From contig PLSD01000074.1 in assembly GCA_003164135.1 (NCBI GenBank), positions 1-41,773 of the forward strand: a stretch of DNA of 41,773 bases, in the 5' to 3' direction. Both the position numbers and the translations under genes were made by a program. The notes beneath the pieces are model-generated. The model did no database searches and was not told the origin of the DNA. It saw nothing but the letters and a program-made list of their open reading frames with translations. Positions 1-9,152 of this stretch are shown here, one piece after another. Position 1 is the first letter of the stretch, and each line of letters opens with the position of its first letter. Source of the stretch: Acetobacteraceae bacterium (lineage in GTDB: Bacteria > Pseudomonadota > Alphaproteobacteria > Acetobacterales > Acetobacteraceae).

Positions 1-57
1 CCAGCCTATTCAATTGTCAAATAACGGTAGCAACTTTTGCCTTGACTAGTGGCGGAC

Positions 58-83
58 ATAAAAGGCATCGTTTCCGATGCCTT
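58..83 (-). terminator. Hairpin, possible minus-strand terminator
   Basis: A perfect 9-bp stem (AAGGCATCG / CGATGCCTT, loop TTTC) lies at 62-83. Read on the minus strand it is followed by TTTT, as in a short Rho-independent terminator. Weak outer arms GCGGAC (52-57) and GTCCGC (90-95) extend it. It could end the minus-strand clpB/hydrolase transcript about 190 bases downstream of the hydrolase stop. The rest of 1-271 shows no gene I can support. Confidence 0.4.
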
Positions 84-271
84 GGTTCCGTCCGCGTCGT
101 CTCAGCGTGGAGCGGGTTCTACGCCTGACTTACCCAGGCTGTCAACGCACGTTCACACACTTTCAAACCACCAGAAACCGCCGGTTTTTCACGGCCCACC
201 GCTAAATCTCCACGGAAACCCTCATCTTTCGCGCTGCAACATTTCCGCCATGCCGTTAACGCATGCCGCCT

Positions 272-862
272 CTAAGCTAACATCTCCAAGTACGCCGCAG
301 TGCCATAAACCCGCGCAAACCCTGCGCTCAGCGTCGTACAAACCGCCTCAATAATCTGCGCCTGCACAAAATTTTCACCCAAATCAGGCGCCCCGGTCGC
401 ATCGGAAATGAAATCAACAAAGTAATCGCGGTCATGCGCCGCGCGCGCCGTCGAATCACAACAGAAATTCGTCATATACCCGCAAATCGCCACGGTATCC
501 GCGCCTAGGCTGCGCAGAATCGCCTCCAGCTCGGTGCCCTCAAAGCTGGAATACCGCCGCTTGGTCACATGCAGCCCGCCCGGCACCTGCAGCAGCTCCG
601 GAATATACGCAGCCTCGGCACTGCCCTCCACGAACCCAACCGGCTCCGCGGTCCCGGCAAAATCGAACATCCGCCCTGCATCGCGCCCATCCGCCCGGTG
701 CACATGCCGTACATAAATCACCGGCCGGCCGCTCGCATCAAACGCCCGTATTAGCGCATTGATATTCCCCAGCGACTCCGCAATCCCCGGCACACGCAAC
801 GGCGAATCCGCCGCCGCATAAACATTCTGCGCATCAATCACGAGCAGCGCGGTCTGGCTCAT
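272..862 (-). CDS. Isochorismatase-family cysteine hydrolase
   Basis: 196 aa, normal length for this alpha/beta hydrolase superfamily (isochorismatases, nicotinamidases, N-carbamoyl amidases). The putative triad is visible: D10 in LLVIDAQN, K101 in VTKRRYSSFEGTEL, and the nucleophile C134 in GYMTNFCCDSTARAA, next to a second Cys. The family hydrolyses small amides or vinyl ethers through a thioester; the substrate here cannot be read from sequence. The ATG is preceded by GGAGG at a good distance. It follows clpB on the same strand after 47 bases, and its ribosome-binding site lies in the 3' arm of a hairpin (871-900), so expression may be coupled to clpB transcription or to RNA structure. The family call is firm and the specific function is unknown. 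Confidence 0.88.
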   Translation of the reverse strand: MSQTALLVIDAQNVYAAADSPLRVPGIAESLGNINALIRAFDASGRPVIYVRHVHRADGRDAGRMFDFAGTAEPVGFVEGSAEAAYIPELLQVPGGLHVTKRRYSSFEGTELEAILRSLGADTVAICGYMTNFCCDSTARAAHDRDYFVDFISDATGAPDLGENFVQAQIIEAVCTTLSAGFARVYGTAAYLEMLA

Positions 863-870
863 AAAAACTT

Positions 871-900
871 CCTCCGAAGGATAAAATCACCCCTCGGAGG
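871..900 (-). promoter_or_regulatory. Hairpin enclosing the hydrolase RBS
   Basis: CCTCCGAAGG (871-880) and CCCTCGGAGG (891-900) are complementary at 9 of 10 positions. Read on the minus strand, the 3' arm holds the GGAGG that serves the hydrolase start codon at 862. The hairpin begins 10 bases after the clpB stop. It could weakly terminate clpB, or mask the ribosome-binding site until the structure melts. There is no long T-run after it, so a regulatory or attenuating role is as likely as termination. Confidence 0.5.
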
Positions 901-909
901 AAACCACGC

Positions 910-3489
910 TTACGCCGCCTCGGCTAGATGCCCCGCAATCACCAATCCGGCGTCGGAAGCACTCACCTGCACGCTCTCGCCATCCTTCACGGCCCCCTCC
1001 AGGATCAGCCCGGCCAACGGGTTCTGCAAATTGCGCTGGATCACCCGCTTCAACGGCCTCGCCCCATAAACCGGGTCATACCCCGCCTCCGCCAGCCAAT
1101 CCCTCGCCCCCTGGTCCAGCGTAATCCGGATATTCCGGTCCGCCAGCAGCGCCTCCAAATGCCGCAACTGGATCGTCACGATCGTCCCCATATCCTGCCG
1201 CTGCAAGCGCCGGAACAGCACGATCTCATCCAGCCTGTTCAAAAACTCCGGCCGGAAATGGTCACGCACCCGCGCCATCACCGCGGCTTCCGCCATGCGC
1301 ACATCCTCGCCCTCCGCCTGCGCCGCCAAAATATCCGAGCCCAGGTTGGAGGTCAGCACGATGATGGTATTGCGGAAATCAACCGTCCGCCCCTGCCCAT
1401 CCGTCAACCGCCCGTCGTCCAAAACTTGCAGCAGGATATTGAACACATCCTCATGCGCCTTCTCGACCTCGTCGAACAAAATCACCTGATAAGGCCGGCG
1501 CCGCACCGCTTCAGTCAGCACGCCCCCCTCATCATACCCCACATAACCAGGCGGCGCGCCGATCAACCGCGACACCGCATGCTTCTCCATGAACTCGCTC
1601 ATGTCGAAGCGCACCATCGCCCGCTCATCATCGAACAAAAATTCCGCCAGCGCCTTGGTCAGCTCGGTCTTGCCCACGCCCGTCGGCCCCAGGAACAAAA
1701 AGCTGCCAATCGGCCGGCCCGGATCCTGCAACCCCGCCCTCGCCCGCCGCACGGCGTTGGAGACCGCAATCAGCGCCGTCTCCTGCCCCACCACGCGGTT
1801 GCGCAAGCTGTCTTCCATCTTCAGCAGTTTCGCCCGCTCGCCTTCCAGCATCTTCTCCACCGGCACCCCGGTCCAGCGCGACACAATCGCCGCGATGCTC
1901 TCTTCCGTCACCGCGTCATCCACCAGCCGCCCCTCATTATGCGCCGCCAGTTTCTTCTCCAACTCAGGGATTTCGCCATACAGCAGCTCGGAAGCCCGGG
2001 CCAGATTCCCCTTACGCTGTGCCAGCTCCACTTCGCCCCGCGCCTGGTCCAACTGTTCCTTCAGCTTCTGCGTCTCGGTCAGCTGGTCTTTCTCGGCCCG
2101 CCACTTCGTGGTCAACGTGTCAGATTTCTCCTCCAGCGCCGCCAACTCGTGCTCCAGCTTGCCCAGCCGCTCGCGTGAGGCCGCATCGTCCTCCTTGCGC
2201 AGCGCCACGCGCTCAATCTTCAACTGCACCAGCCGGCGGTCCAGCTCGTCCAGCTCCTCCGGCTTGCTATCCACCTGCATGCGCAGCCGCGAGCCCGCCT
2301 CGTCCATCAGATCAATCGCCTTATCCGGCAAAAACCGGTCGGTAATGTACCTGTTGGAGAGCGTCGCCGCCGCCACCAGCGCCGCATCGGAAATCCGCAC
2401 GCCATGGTGCAGCTCATACTTTTCCTTAATGCCGCGCAAAATCGAGATGGTATCCGCCACACTCGGCTCATCGACAAACACCGGCTGAAACCGCCGCGCC
2501 AGCGCCGCATCTTTCTCCACATGCTTGCGATACTCATCGAGCGTCGTCGCGCCCACGCAATGCAACGCCCCGCGCGCCAGCTCCGGCTTCAACAGGTTCG
2601 ATGCATCCATCGCCCCATCGCCCTTGCCCGCGCCAATCAGCGTGTGCATCTCGTCGATGAACAAAATCACCTCGCCTTCCGCGCTCTCAATCTCCTTGAG
2701 CACGGCTTTCAGCCGCTCCTCGAACTCACCGCGATATTTCGCCCCGGCCACCAGCGCGCCCAAATCAAGCGCCAGCACTTTCTTGTTCTTCAGCGATTCC
2801 GGCACATCCCCGTTCACAATCCGCAGCGCCAAGCCTTCCACAATCGCGGTCTTGCCCACGCCCGGCTCGCCGATCAGCACCGGATTATTCTTGGTCCGCC
2901 GCGCCAGCACCTGAATCGTCCGCCGGATTTCCTCATCGCGGCCAATCACCGGGTCCAATTTCTGGTCGCGCGCCAGCTGCGTCACATCGCGCGCATATTT
3001 CTTCAGCGCATCAAACTGCTGTTCCGCCGTCGCACTATCCACTTTCCGTCCTTTCCGAACCTCGGCCACCGCGCGCTCCAGCGCCTGCGCACTCGCACCC
3101 GCCGCCTTCAACGCCCGTCCCGCCGGCGTATCGCTCGCCGCCAGCGCAATCAGCACCCGGTCCTGCGCCACGAATTCATCGCCCGCCTTGGTCGCCTGCT
3201 GCTGCGCCGCATCCAGCACCCGCACCATATCCGGCGTAATGCTCGGCGTCCCAGCACCCGCACCCTGCACTTTAGGCACCCGCGCCACCGCGGCATCCAC
3301 CGCCAGCTTGGCCCCGGCGGCATCACCCCCGGCCATCCGGATCAACCCGCTCGCCGCGCCCTCTTCATCATCCAGAAACGCCTTCAGCAAATGCTCCGGC
3401 GTAATCTGCTGATTATATTCGCGCATGGCGATCGTCTGCGCCGCCTGCACAAAGCCGCGCGCCCGCTCGGTAAATTTCTCAAAATCCAT
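910..3489 (-). CDS. clpB: ATP-dependent disaggregase ClpB
   Basis: 859 aa, the usual ClpB length (E. coli 857). Order: N-terminal Clp repeat domain (about 1-150); AAA-1 with Walker A GEPGVGKT near residue 206 and Walker [10 protein letters not shown]; the coiled-coil middle domain (about 410-525, rich in E/K/L/Q); AAA-2 with Walker [10 protein letters not shown] and Walker [12 protein letters not shown]; then the small C-terminal domain with the GARPLKR sensor-2 segment. ClpB is a cytoplasmic hexamer that works with DnaK to extract proteins from aggregates. The start [13 protein letters not shown] matches the family and is preceded by a GGGAGA ribosome-binding site. A heat-shock-type promoter candidate lies about 85 bases upstream (3572-3600), as expected for this gene. 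No truncation or missing motif. Confidence 0.98.
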   Translation of the reverse strand: MDFEKFTERARGFVQAAQTIAMREYNQQITPEHLLKAFLDDEEGAASGLIRMAGGDAAGAKLAVDAAVARVPKVQGAGAGTPSITPDMVRVLDAAQQQATKAGDEFVAQDRVLIALAASDTPAGRALKAAGASAQALERAVAEVRKGRKVDSATAEQQFDALKKYARDVTQLARDQKLDPVIGRDEEIRRTIQVLARRTKNNPVLIGEPGVGKTAIVEGLALRIVNGDVPESLKNKKVLALDLGALVAGAKYRGEFEERLKAVLKEIESAEGEVILFIDEMHTLIGAGKGDGAMDASNLLKPELARGALHCVGATTLDEYRKHVEKDAALARRFQPVFVDEPSVADTISILRGIKEKYELHHGVRISDAALVAAATLSNRYITDRFLPDKAIDLMDEAGSRLRMQVDSKPEELDELDRRLVQLKIERVALRKEDDAASRERLGKLEHELAALEEKSDTLTTKWRAEKDQLTETQKLKEQLDQARGEVELAQRKGNLARASELLYGEIPELEKKLAAHNEGRLVDDAVTEESIAAIVSRWTGVPVEKMLEGERAKLLKMEDSLRNRVVGQETALIAVSNAVRRARAGLQDPGRPIGSFLFLGPTGVGKTELTKALAEFLFDDERAMVRFDMSEFMEKHAVSRLIGAPPGYVGYDEGGVLTEAVRRRPYQVILFDEVEKAHEDVFNILLQVLDDGRLTDGQGRTVDFRNTIIVLTSNLGSDILAAQAEGEDVRMAEAAVMARVRDHFRPEFLNRLDEIVLFRRLQRQDMGTIVTIQLRHLEALLADRNIRITLDQGARDWLAEAGYDPVYGARPLKRVIQRNLQNPLAGLILEGAVKDGESVQVSASDAGLVIAGHLAEAA

Positions 3490-3571
3490 ATGTAATCTCC
3501 CTCATCCGTCCCTTAAAAAGGCAACAGCAAGTCAGTTGTCCCTGAACAGGCAACGACATCTTGCCAAATCC

Positions 3572-3600
3572 ATATTGGCACCGCCATGATCTAGCTCAAG
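3572..3600 (-). promoter_or_regulatory. Candidate sigma-32 (RpoH) promoter of clpB
   Basis: On the minus strand CTTGAG (3595-3600) and CCAATAT (3572-3578) are separated by 16 bases. This resembles alphaproteobacterial RpoH promoters (CTTGAC, 16-17 bases, CCTATAT-like). It would give a leader of about 70-75 bases before the clpB ATG. The -35 end touches the ribosome-binding region of the divergent MOSC gene at 3613, so the two transcripts probably overlap there. Pattern match only. Confidence 0.5.
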
Positions 3601-3612
3601 AGGGGGTACTCG

Positions 3613-4380
3613 ATGAAGATTGAATCGCTCTACCGCTACCCGGTCAAAGGCCTGACGCCCGAGCTGCTGACCAGCGCCACGCTCACCCAAGGCCGCTGCA
3701 TCCCGTGGGACCGCGCCTTCGCCCTCGCCCAGGGCGACGCCACGCTGGACCCGGAAAATCCAGGCTGGATCTCCAAATCAAACTTCATGTGCCTGCTGCG
3801 CAACGCCAGCATCGCCCTGCTGCAAACCCGCTTCAACGAGTCCACCAACGAACTCACCATCACCGCCCCGGACGGCGCCGTGATCACCGCCAACCCGCTC
3901 GAACCCGCGGGCCGCGCCGCCCTAACCGCCTACCTCACCACCTACCTCGGCGATGAATCCCGCACCGGCCCCCTCGGCCAGCGTCCCGTCTTCCATTATT
4001 TCCAGGCCCACAGCTTCTGCGACCACAAGACCCAGGTCCTCAGCCTCATCGGCCACGGCTCCCTGCGCGCCCTGGAAGCCGCCGCCGGCGCCCCCCGCGA
4101 TAAACGCCGCTTCCGCGCCAACATCTATATCGAGGAAATCCCCGCCTGGGCCGAATTCGAACTCCTCGGCAAAACCCTGCAAATCGGCGCCGCCACCCTG
4201 CAAGTCCAGGAACGGATCGACCGCTGCGCCGCCACAACCGTCAACCCCGGCACCGCCATCCGCGACGCCAACCCCGTACGCGAACTGCGCGAAAACTTCG
4301 GCCACATCGATCTCGGCATATTCGCGCAAGTCATCACCCCCGGCACCATCCGCCCCGGCGACCCCATCACCGTACTCTAA
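3613..4380 (+). CDS. MOSC domain-containing protein
   Basis: 255 aa. An N-terminal MOSC_N beta-barrel segment begins with IESLYRYPVKGL, and a C-terminal MOSC domain contains the conserved ERIDRCAATTVNPGT stretch with its single key Cys, then NFGHIDLGIFAQV and G-I-R-GDPI. This is the typical YcbX/MOSC layout. MOSC domains handle sulfur or molybdenum cofactor (for example molybdo-enzyme reductases of N-hydroxylated compounds). There is no 2Fe-2S ferredoxin domain, so a YcbX-like oxidoreductase would need an external electron donor. ATG with GAGGGGG just upstream. Divergent from clpB. The family is firm; substrate and partner are unknown. Confidence 0.88.
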   Translation: MKIESLYRYPVKGLTPELLTSATLTQGRCIPWDRAFALAQGDATLDPENPGWISKSNFMCLLRNASIALLQTRFNESTNELTITAPDGAVITANPLEPAGRAALTAYLTTYLGDESRTGPLGQRPVFHYFQAHSFCDHKTQVLSLIGHGSLRALEAAAGAPRDKRRFRANIYIEEIPAWAEFELLGKTLQIGAATLQVQERIDRCAATTVNPGTAIRDANPVRELRENFGHIDLGIFAQVITPGTIRPGDPITVL

Positions 4381-4587
4381 ACGATCTCCGGCCCCAGCCT
4401 GGCCAACCCCGCCGCGCGGCGCATTATTTATTACGGACATTTTAAACTTTTTTCTTGCTTTAGAGGAATGCTTATTTCAAGCTAGGAACTATACGACGCC
4501 TATGCCTGCGCTTACGCTATATCAAGAAAATTCACAAAAACCGCGTGCCAATGCCCAAAATCTGGGCATAAGAGGGGAAACAAAAAC

Positions 4588-6123
4588 ATGACCCAGAACA
4601 ATCCGGGTGTCGAAAATCTACCGAATTCCGCCAGCGACGAAATGTCCTACACCGCGCATGAGCTAAAGCGCGAAACCGGATGGATGGGCGCCTTCGTCAT
4701 CGGCCTGGCCGGCACCATCCTGGTCACCGGCATTGCCCCGGTCATGGTCACAACCCTCGGCGCCGCGTGCATCCCGGTCACCATCGTCATCACCCTCACC
4801 GGCTGGCTGCTCTGCCTCTTCCTCGCCGAGCTCGCCGCCATGATGCCCGAGCGCACCGGCGGCGCGCCCTCCTATGCCTACCCCGCCTTCAAGGACCGCT
4901 GGCCGCGCTTCGCCAAACACATCAACGGCGTCACCGCCTGGATGTACTGGCTCGGCTGGTTCCCCGTCGGCCCCCTCAACATGATCCTCGCCTCCTTCTA
5001 CATAGCCGCCATGTTCGGCCTCAACACCACGGCCGGCATCAACCCGCTCGGCACCCCCATTGCCTACTGGACTCTTGGCATCTCCGTCGCCGGCCTGCTG
5101 CTGTTCTTCATCCCCGCCTACCTGGGCATCCGCTTTGGCGCCGGCTTCGCCAAAATCCTCGCCTTCCTCTCCATGGTGCCGCTCACCTTCATCGCCGTCG
5201 CCTGGATCTTCTCCCCCTCCGTGGTCCACCTCAGCGAACTCTCCGGCTTCAAACACCTGGACGGCACCGGCTTCTTCACCCCCATGAGCGGCTACAACTG
5301 GCTCACGGTCTACATCGCCTACTCCTTCCTGCTCACCTGGAACGTCATCGCGATGGAAGCCGCGGCCTGCTACATCGGTGAATGCGCCGACCCGGCCCGC
5401 GACGCCAAAATCGCCCTGAACCTCGAAGGCGGCTACGGCGTCTTCATCTACACCCTCATCCCCATCGCCTTCGTCGTCGTGCTCGGCGCCAAAGCCCTCT
5501 CCAACTCGGCCCTGGCGGACCCCAAAGCCATCTTCGTCACCTTCGCCAGCAAACTCTTCCCCAACATCGGCGGCGCGCTGGACTGGCTGATCGCCGGCAT
5601 GCTCATCATCGCCCTGGCGCTCTCGGCCCTCAACGCCATCATGGGGTCTGGGCGCGCCCTCTACCAAATGGCGCTGGACGGCGAATTCCCCCGCTTCTTC
5701 CAACGCCTCAACAAACACGGCGTCCCCGCCAACGCCATGGCCTTCAACGTGTTCTGCTCGTTGATCGTGGTCTTCATGGGCGGCGCGGTGCAAATCTACA
5801 CCTTCTCCAACGTCGGCTACACCGCCTCGTTCATCCCCGTCCTCATCGGCTACTTCATCCTCCGCCAGGACAAAAAAGACGCCAACCGCCCCTTCAAACT
5901 GCCCGAATTCATGAAGTGGGTCGCCCTCGCCATGGCCGCGTTCTATTTCGTCATCTGGTCCTACGGCGGCTACGTCTACTCGGCCATGGGCAACGCGCGC
6001 CTCTACTACTGGCTGGGCTGGGCCGTGCTCTTCGCCTACCTGCCCTTCTACTGGTACCGCACCTACATCGAAAACCCGCGCGTGCGCGCCTCACAGGGTA
6101 TCTACCAGGGCGCCGGTGACTAA
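4588..6123 (+). CDS. APC-family amino-acid permease
   Basis: 511 aa inner-membrane protein with about 12 hydrophobic helices. After a 30-residue polar N-terminus, TM1 shows GAFVIGLAGTILVTG and later GGAPSYAYPAF, the helix-1 and early-loop signature of amino acid/polyamine/organocation carriers. The chain continues with regular hydrophobic spans to a short basic C-terminus. It should move an amino acid or amine by proton or substrate exchange; the substrate is not evident. ATG with AGAGGGG 10 bases upstream, just after a small hairpin (ATGCCCA/TGGGCAT, 4551-4569) in an AT-richer leader (4440-4587). Its stop overlaps the GTG start of the Usp-like gene (GTGACTAA), so the two are translationally coupled. 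Confidence 0.88.
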   Translation: MTQNNPGVENLPNSASDEMSYTAHELKRETGWMGAFVIGLAGTILVTGIAPVMVTTLGAACIPVTIVITLTGWLLCLFLAELAAMMPERTGGAPSYAYPAFKDRWPRFAKHINGVTAWMYWLGWFPVGPLNMILASFYIAAMFGLNTTAGINPLGTPIAYWTLGISVAGLLLFFIPAYLGIRFGAGFAKILAFLSMVPLTFIAVAWIFSPSVVHLSELSGFKHLDGTGFFTPMSGYNWLTVYIAYSFLLTWNVIAMEAAACYIGECADPARDAKIALNLEGGYGVFIYTLIPIAFVVVLGAKALSNSALADPKAIFVTFASKLFPNIGGALDWLIAGMLIIALALSALNAIMGSGRALYQMALDGEFPRFFQRLNKHGVPANAMAFNVFCSLIVVFMGGAVQIYTFSNVGYTASFIPVLIGYFILRQDKKDANRPFKLPEFMKWVALAMAAFYFVIWSYGGYVYSAMGNARLYYWLGWAVLFAYLPFYWYRTYIENPRVRASQGIYQGAGD

Positions 6124-6553
6124 CATTCTCCTGGCCTCGGAAGGCAGACCCTTCAGCAAAGCCGCCATCGCGCAAGCCAGCGCGATGGCGGGCAAATCCG
6201 GAAAAATCAACCTCATCTCAATCGCCCGCATCTGGGGCGTCGCACTCGGCTTCCCCAACCCCTGGCTGCTCCCCTCAAAACAGGAATGGGCCCAACAACG
6301 CAGCCAAGTCGCCGATGCCATCGCCGAACTCAAACGCCTCGGCTTCGAGGCCACCGGCGTGGTCGCCGCCACCCGCAACCCCTCCAAACGCATCAACGCG
6401 CAAGCCGCCCGCCTCAACTGCGACACCATCGTCATGGGCTCAGACCCACCCCGCCACTGGCTCCTCGCCGATTTCTACTGGTCGCAAGAACCCTACCGCG
6501 TCAAAAAACGCGCCAAACTCCCGGTCGAGCTGGTTATCGGCAGCGAGGAATAA
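6116..6553 (+). CDS. UspA-like universal stress protein
   Basis: 145 aa starting at GTG 6116, overlapping the permease stop by 8 bases. Single Usp-like fold: an initial beta strand TNILLASEGRPFSKAAIAQA, a central VVAATRNPSKRINAQAARLNCDTIVMGSD segment and a final LPVELVIG strand. Usp proteins modulate stress responses or neighbouring transporters, and permease-Usp pairs are common. The classical ATP-binding G-2x-G-9x-G(S/T) motif is not intact (only MGSD remains), so this is probably a non-ATP-binding member. It is likely co-expressed with, and may act on, the upstream permease. Confidence 0.72.
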   Translation: MTNILLASEGRPFSKAAIAQASAMAGKSGKINLISIARIWGVALGFPNPWLLPSKQEWAQQRSQVADAIAELKRLGFEATGVVAATRNPSKRINAQAARLNCDTIVMGSDPPRHWLLADFYWSQEPYRVKKRAKLPVELVIGSEE

Positions 6554-6588
6554 GTTAAGGCCAAGGGGTTCCACCCCCTGGCCTTAAC
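6554..6588. terminator. Bidirectional terminator, mini repeat element
   Basis: A near-perfect inverted repeat of about 16 bp (GTTAAGGCCAAGGGGT / ACCCCCTGGCCTTAAC) fills the 39-base gap between the converging Usp and DUF1993 genes. The arm sequence AAGGCCA(A/G)GGGG is the same as the outer arms of the 200-bp repeats at 15.1, 20.9 and 23.6 kb, so it looks like a minimal member of that family serving as a two-way terminator. Confidence 0.65.
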
Positions 6589-6592
6589 TTAA

Positions 6593-7117
6593 CTACCCAA
6601 CCGGGCGCATATACGCGCCAACCTGGCTCAAATAATCTGCTTTCCCAATCACCACGCCATTGGCCCGCATAATATCGTACGCCGTCACCAGGTGAAAATA
6701 GAAATTCGGCAGCATCCAGGCCCGCAAAAACTCCTGCCCCGGCATCGCCAGCCGCATCTCGCCGGGCAGCATCAGGGTGCACACCCGCACGGCAGCCCCA
6801 TCAAACCCGGCCGCATCCACGCCGTTCAAAAACGCGATGGTCCCGGCCACGCTGGCCTGCAAATCCGCAAGGCTAGCCTCGGCGAAGGCAAACGCCGGCG
6901 GCTCCTCGCCCAGCAGCCGCAGCACCCCGCTCCTGGCATGCTCGCAGGCAATCTGCACCTGCTGGCCCAGATCAAACATATCCGGCGCCAGCCGCGCCTT
7001 CACCAGATCAATTTTCTGCTCCGCCGCATGTGCCGCCCCCTTATCGAGAATCGCCACAAAACTCTCCAGCATCGGCACAAAACTACCAACTGACATCCCA
7101 TACATCGACTTTTCCAT
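6593..7117 (-). CDS. DUF1993 family protein
   Basis: 174 aa. The N-terminus (MYGMSVGSFVPMLESFVAILDKG), an internal RLAPDMFDLGQQVQIACEHA segment and a C-terminal LPNFYFHLVTAYDIMRANGVVIGKADYL match the DUF1993 family, a four-helix DinB-like fold of unknown function. In related DinB/YfiT proteins such helices carry a metal site or bind small thiols; here the His residues at HARSG and FHLVTAYDI are the likeliest ligands. ATG with AGGAAA upstream. Single gene, converging on the Usp gene. No function can be assigned beyond the family. Confidence 0.8.
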   Translation of the reverse strand: MEKSMYGMSVGSFVPMLESFVAILDKGAAHAAEQKIDLVKARLAPDMFDLGQQVQIACEHARSGVLRLLGEEPPAFAFAEASLADLQASVAGTIAFLNGVDAAGFDGAAVRVCTLMLPGEMRLAMPGQEFLRAWMLPNFYFHLVTAYDIMRANGVVIGKADYLSQVGAYMRPVG

Positions 7118-7212
7118 AGCAGCGTTTCCTGTTCAGGTTATGCCGCCACGCATACCCCCGCATGGCGCAAAAGCGAAGCATCTTACACCACCGGGCCCAT
7201 GCATCCAGCCCC

Positions 7213-9090
7213 CTACCGCGCAAACGCCTCGGAAATCTGCTCCAGCACACTCACATCCTCAATCGTCCCCGGCACCGTCACCGCCTCGCCATTGGCAATC
7301 TTGCGGATCGTCGCCCGCAAAATCTTCCCCGACCGCGTCTTGGGCAACCGCTGCACCACCATCACATCGCGGAACGCCGCCACCGGCCCGATCTTCTCGC
7401 GCACCAGCGCAATCAGCTCCTTCTCAATTTCCGCCGCCACCCGGTCGCTGCCTGCCTTCAGCACCACCAACCCGTAAGGGATCTCCCCCTTCAGCGCATC
7501 CGCCTTGGCGATCACCGCGCATTCGGCGACATCCTTATGCATCGCCAGCACTTCCTCCATCGCCCCGGTGGAAAGCCGGTGTCCGGCGACATTAATAATG
7601 TCATCCGTCCGCCCCATCACCCACACATCGCCATCGGCATCAATCATCCCGGCATCCCCGGTGCGATACCACCCAGGGAACGAGGTCAAATACGCACTGC
7701 GATACCCCTCGTCATTCTGCCACAGCGTCGGCCCGCAACCAGGCGGCATCGGCAGCCGGATGCACAAATTCCCGGTATGCCCCGCCGGCACCATCTCCCC
7801 GTTCTCATCCAACGGCACAATATCATACCCCGGCGAGGGCCGCCCGCCCGACCCCGGCTTGAACGGCGTCAGCCCCAGCCCCAAAAACCGCGCCGTAATC
7901 GGCCAGCCGGTCTCGGTCTGCCAGTAATTATCAATCACCGGTTTCTTCAGCAGCGCCTCAATCCAAATCGCGGTCGGCGGATCGCACCGCTCCCCCGCCA
8001 GAAACAGCGCCTGCAACCCGGACAAATCATATTTGGGAATAAACGCCCCCTCCGGGTCCTGCTGCTTAATCGCCCGCAACGCCGTCGGCGCCGTAAACAA
8101 AATTTTCGCCTTATGCTCCGCCGCAACGCGCCAAAACGCGCCCGCATCAGGCGTGCCGGTCGGCTTGCCTTCGTACATAATCGAGGTCGCCCCCGCCAAC
8201 AGCGGCGCATACACGAGGTAAGAGTGCCCCACGGCCCAGCCCACGTCAGCCGCCGCCCAGATCACGTCGCCCGGCCCGGCGGGGAACGTCGTCTTCATCG
8301 TCTGCGCCAGCGCCACCGCATGCCCGGCATTATCGCGCACCACCCCTTTAGGCCGGCCCGTCGTGCCCGAGGTATACAATATATAAAGCGGGTGCGACCC
8401 CTCCACGCTCACCGGCCCATGCGGCGCGGCGGCGGCCTCAGCCTCCACAAAATCAAAATCCCGCCCAGCCACCAGTTCCGCCCGGCTCGCCGCCCGCTGG
8501 AAAATCAAGCAAGCCGCAGGCTTATGCGGCGAGAGCTTCAGCGCCGCATCCAGCATCGGCTTGTAGGTCACAATCCGCCCCGGCTCCAACCCGCAGGAGG
8601 CCGCAATCACCACTTTCGGCGCCGCATCGGTAATCCGCGCCGCCAGCTCCGGTGCCGCAAACCCGCCAAACACCATGGAGTGGATCGCCCCGAGCCGCGC
8701 GCACGCCAGCATGGCAAATGCCGCCTCGGGAACCATCGGCATATACACCACCACGCGGTCGCCCTTGGTCACCCCCAACGCCGCCAGCGCCCCAGCGATT
8801 TTCTCAACCCGGCGCAGCACCTGCTCATAGGTAATATGTTCAATCCGCCCTTCCATCGGCGAATCCCAGATCAGCGCGGTATTCCCGCCCCGCCCCGCCG
8901 CCACATGCCGGTCCAGGCAATTAAACGACGTATTCAGCCACGCATCCGGGAACCACGTCCCATAAGGCCCCCTCGCGCCATCAAATATCCGCTCCGGCGC
9001 CTTGTCCCAGTCAATCAGCTTGGCCGCCTGCGCCCAATAGGCATCCGGGTTGGCCTGCCATTGCGCATAAAGGCTGGGATAATCAGTCAT
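7213..9090 (-). CDS. prpE: Propionyl-CoA (short-chain acyl-CoA) synthetase
   Basis: 625 aa from the ATG at 9090 (MTDYPSLYAQW); an upstream in-frame ATG at 9147 would add 19 unrelated residues. Adenylate-forming ligase of the acetyl-CoA-synthetase clade: N-terminal ACAS_N region, P-loop YTSGTTGRPKG, LFLAGERCDPPT, YWQTETGWP, the hinge region WYRTGDAGMIDADGD with GRTDDIINVAGHRLSTG, and a C-terminal KTRSGKILR whose last Lys is the catalytic, acetylation-controlled residue. YWQTETGWPI and overall length fit PrpE/ACSS3 better than Acs. It activates propionate (probably also acetate) with ATP and CoA in the cytoplasm. It lies 62 bases downstream of the SatP-like carrier on the same strand, so uptake and activation form one unit. 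Confidence 0.9.
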   Translation of the reverse strand: MTDYPSLYAQWQANPDAYWAQAAKLIDWDKAPERIFDGARGPYGTWFPDAWLNTSFNCLDRHVAAGRGGNTALIWDSPMEGRIEHITYEQVLRRVEKIAGALAALGVTKGDRVVVYMPMVPEAAFAMLACARLGAIHSMVFGGFAAPELAARITDAAPKVVIAASCGLEPGRIVTYKPMLDAALKLSPHKPAACLIFQRAASRAELVAGRDFDFVEAEAAAAPHGPVSVEGSHPLYILYTSGTTGRPKGVVRDNAGHAVALAQTMKTTFPAGPGDVIWAAADVGWAVGHSYLVYAPLLAGATSIMYEGKPTGTPDAGAFWRVAAEHKAKILFTAPTALRAIKQQDPEGAFIPKYDLSGLQALFLAGERCDPPTAIWIEALLKKPVIDNYWQTETGWPITARFLGLGLTPFKPGSGGRPSPGYDIVPLDENGEMVPAGHTGNLCIRLPMPPGCGPTLWQNDEGYRSAYLTSFPGWYRTGDAGMIDADGDVWVMGRTDDIINVAGHRLSTGAMEEVLAMHKDVAECAVIAKADALKGEIPYGLVVLKAGSDRVAAEIEKELIALVREKIGPVAAFRDVMVVQRLPKTRSGKILRATIRKIANGEAVTVPGTIEDVSVLEQISEAFAR

Positions 9091-9152
9091 TTTTTCTTCT
9101 TTCTTACAAATCAGGCCTGGGGGTGGCGACCCACCCCCAGGAAGCAAAAACT

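Noticed and set aside
49..354. 101-codon plus frame at the left edge
   Set aside because: No ribosome-binding site, low-complexity composition, and it overlaps the isochorismatase-like gene's 3' end on the other strand.
928..2178. 416-codon plus-strand frame under clpB
   Set aside because: Antisense of a conserved gene with a composition typical of GC-rich shadows.
4663..5793. 376-codon minus frame, Gly/Asp/Glu-rich
   Set aside because: Antisense of the permease; low-complexity composition arises from complementing hydrophobic codons.
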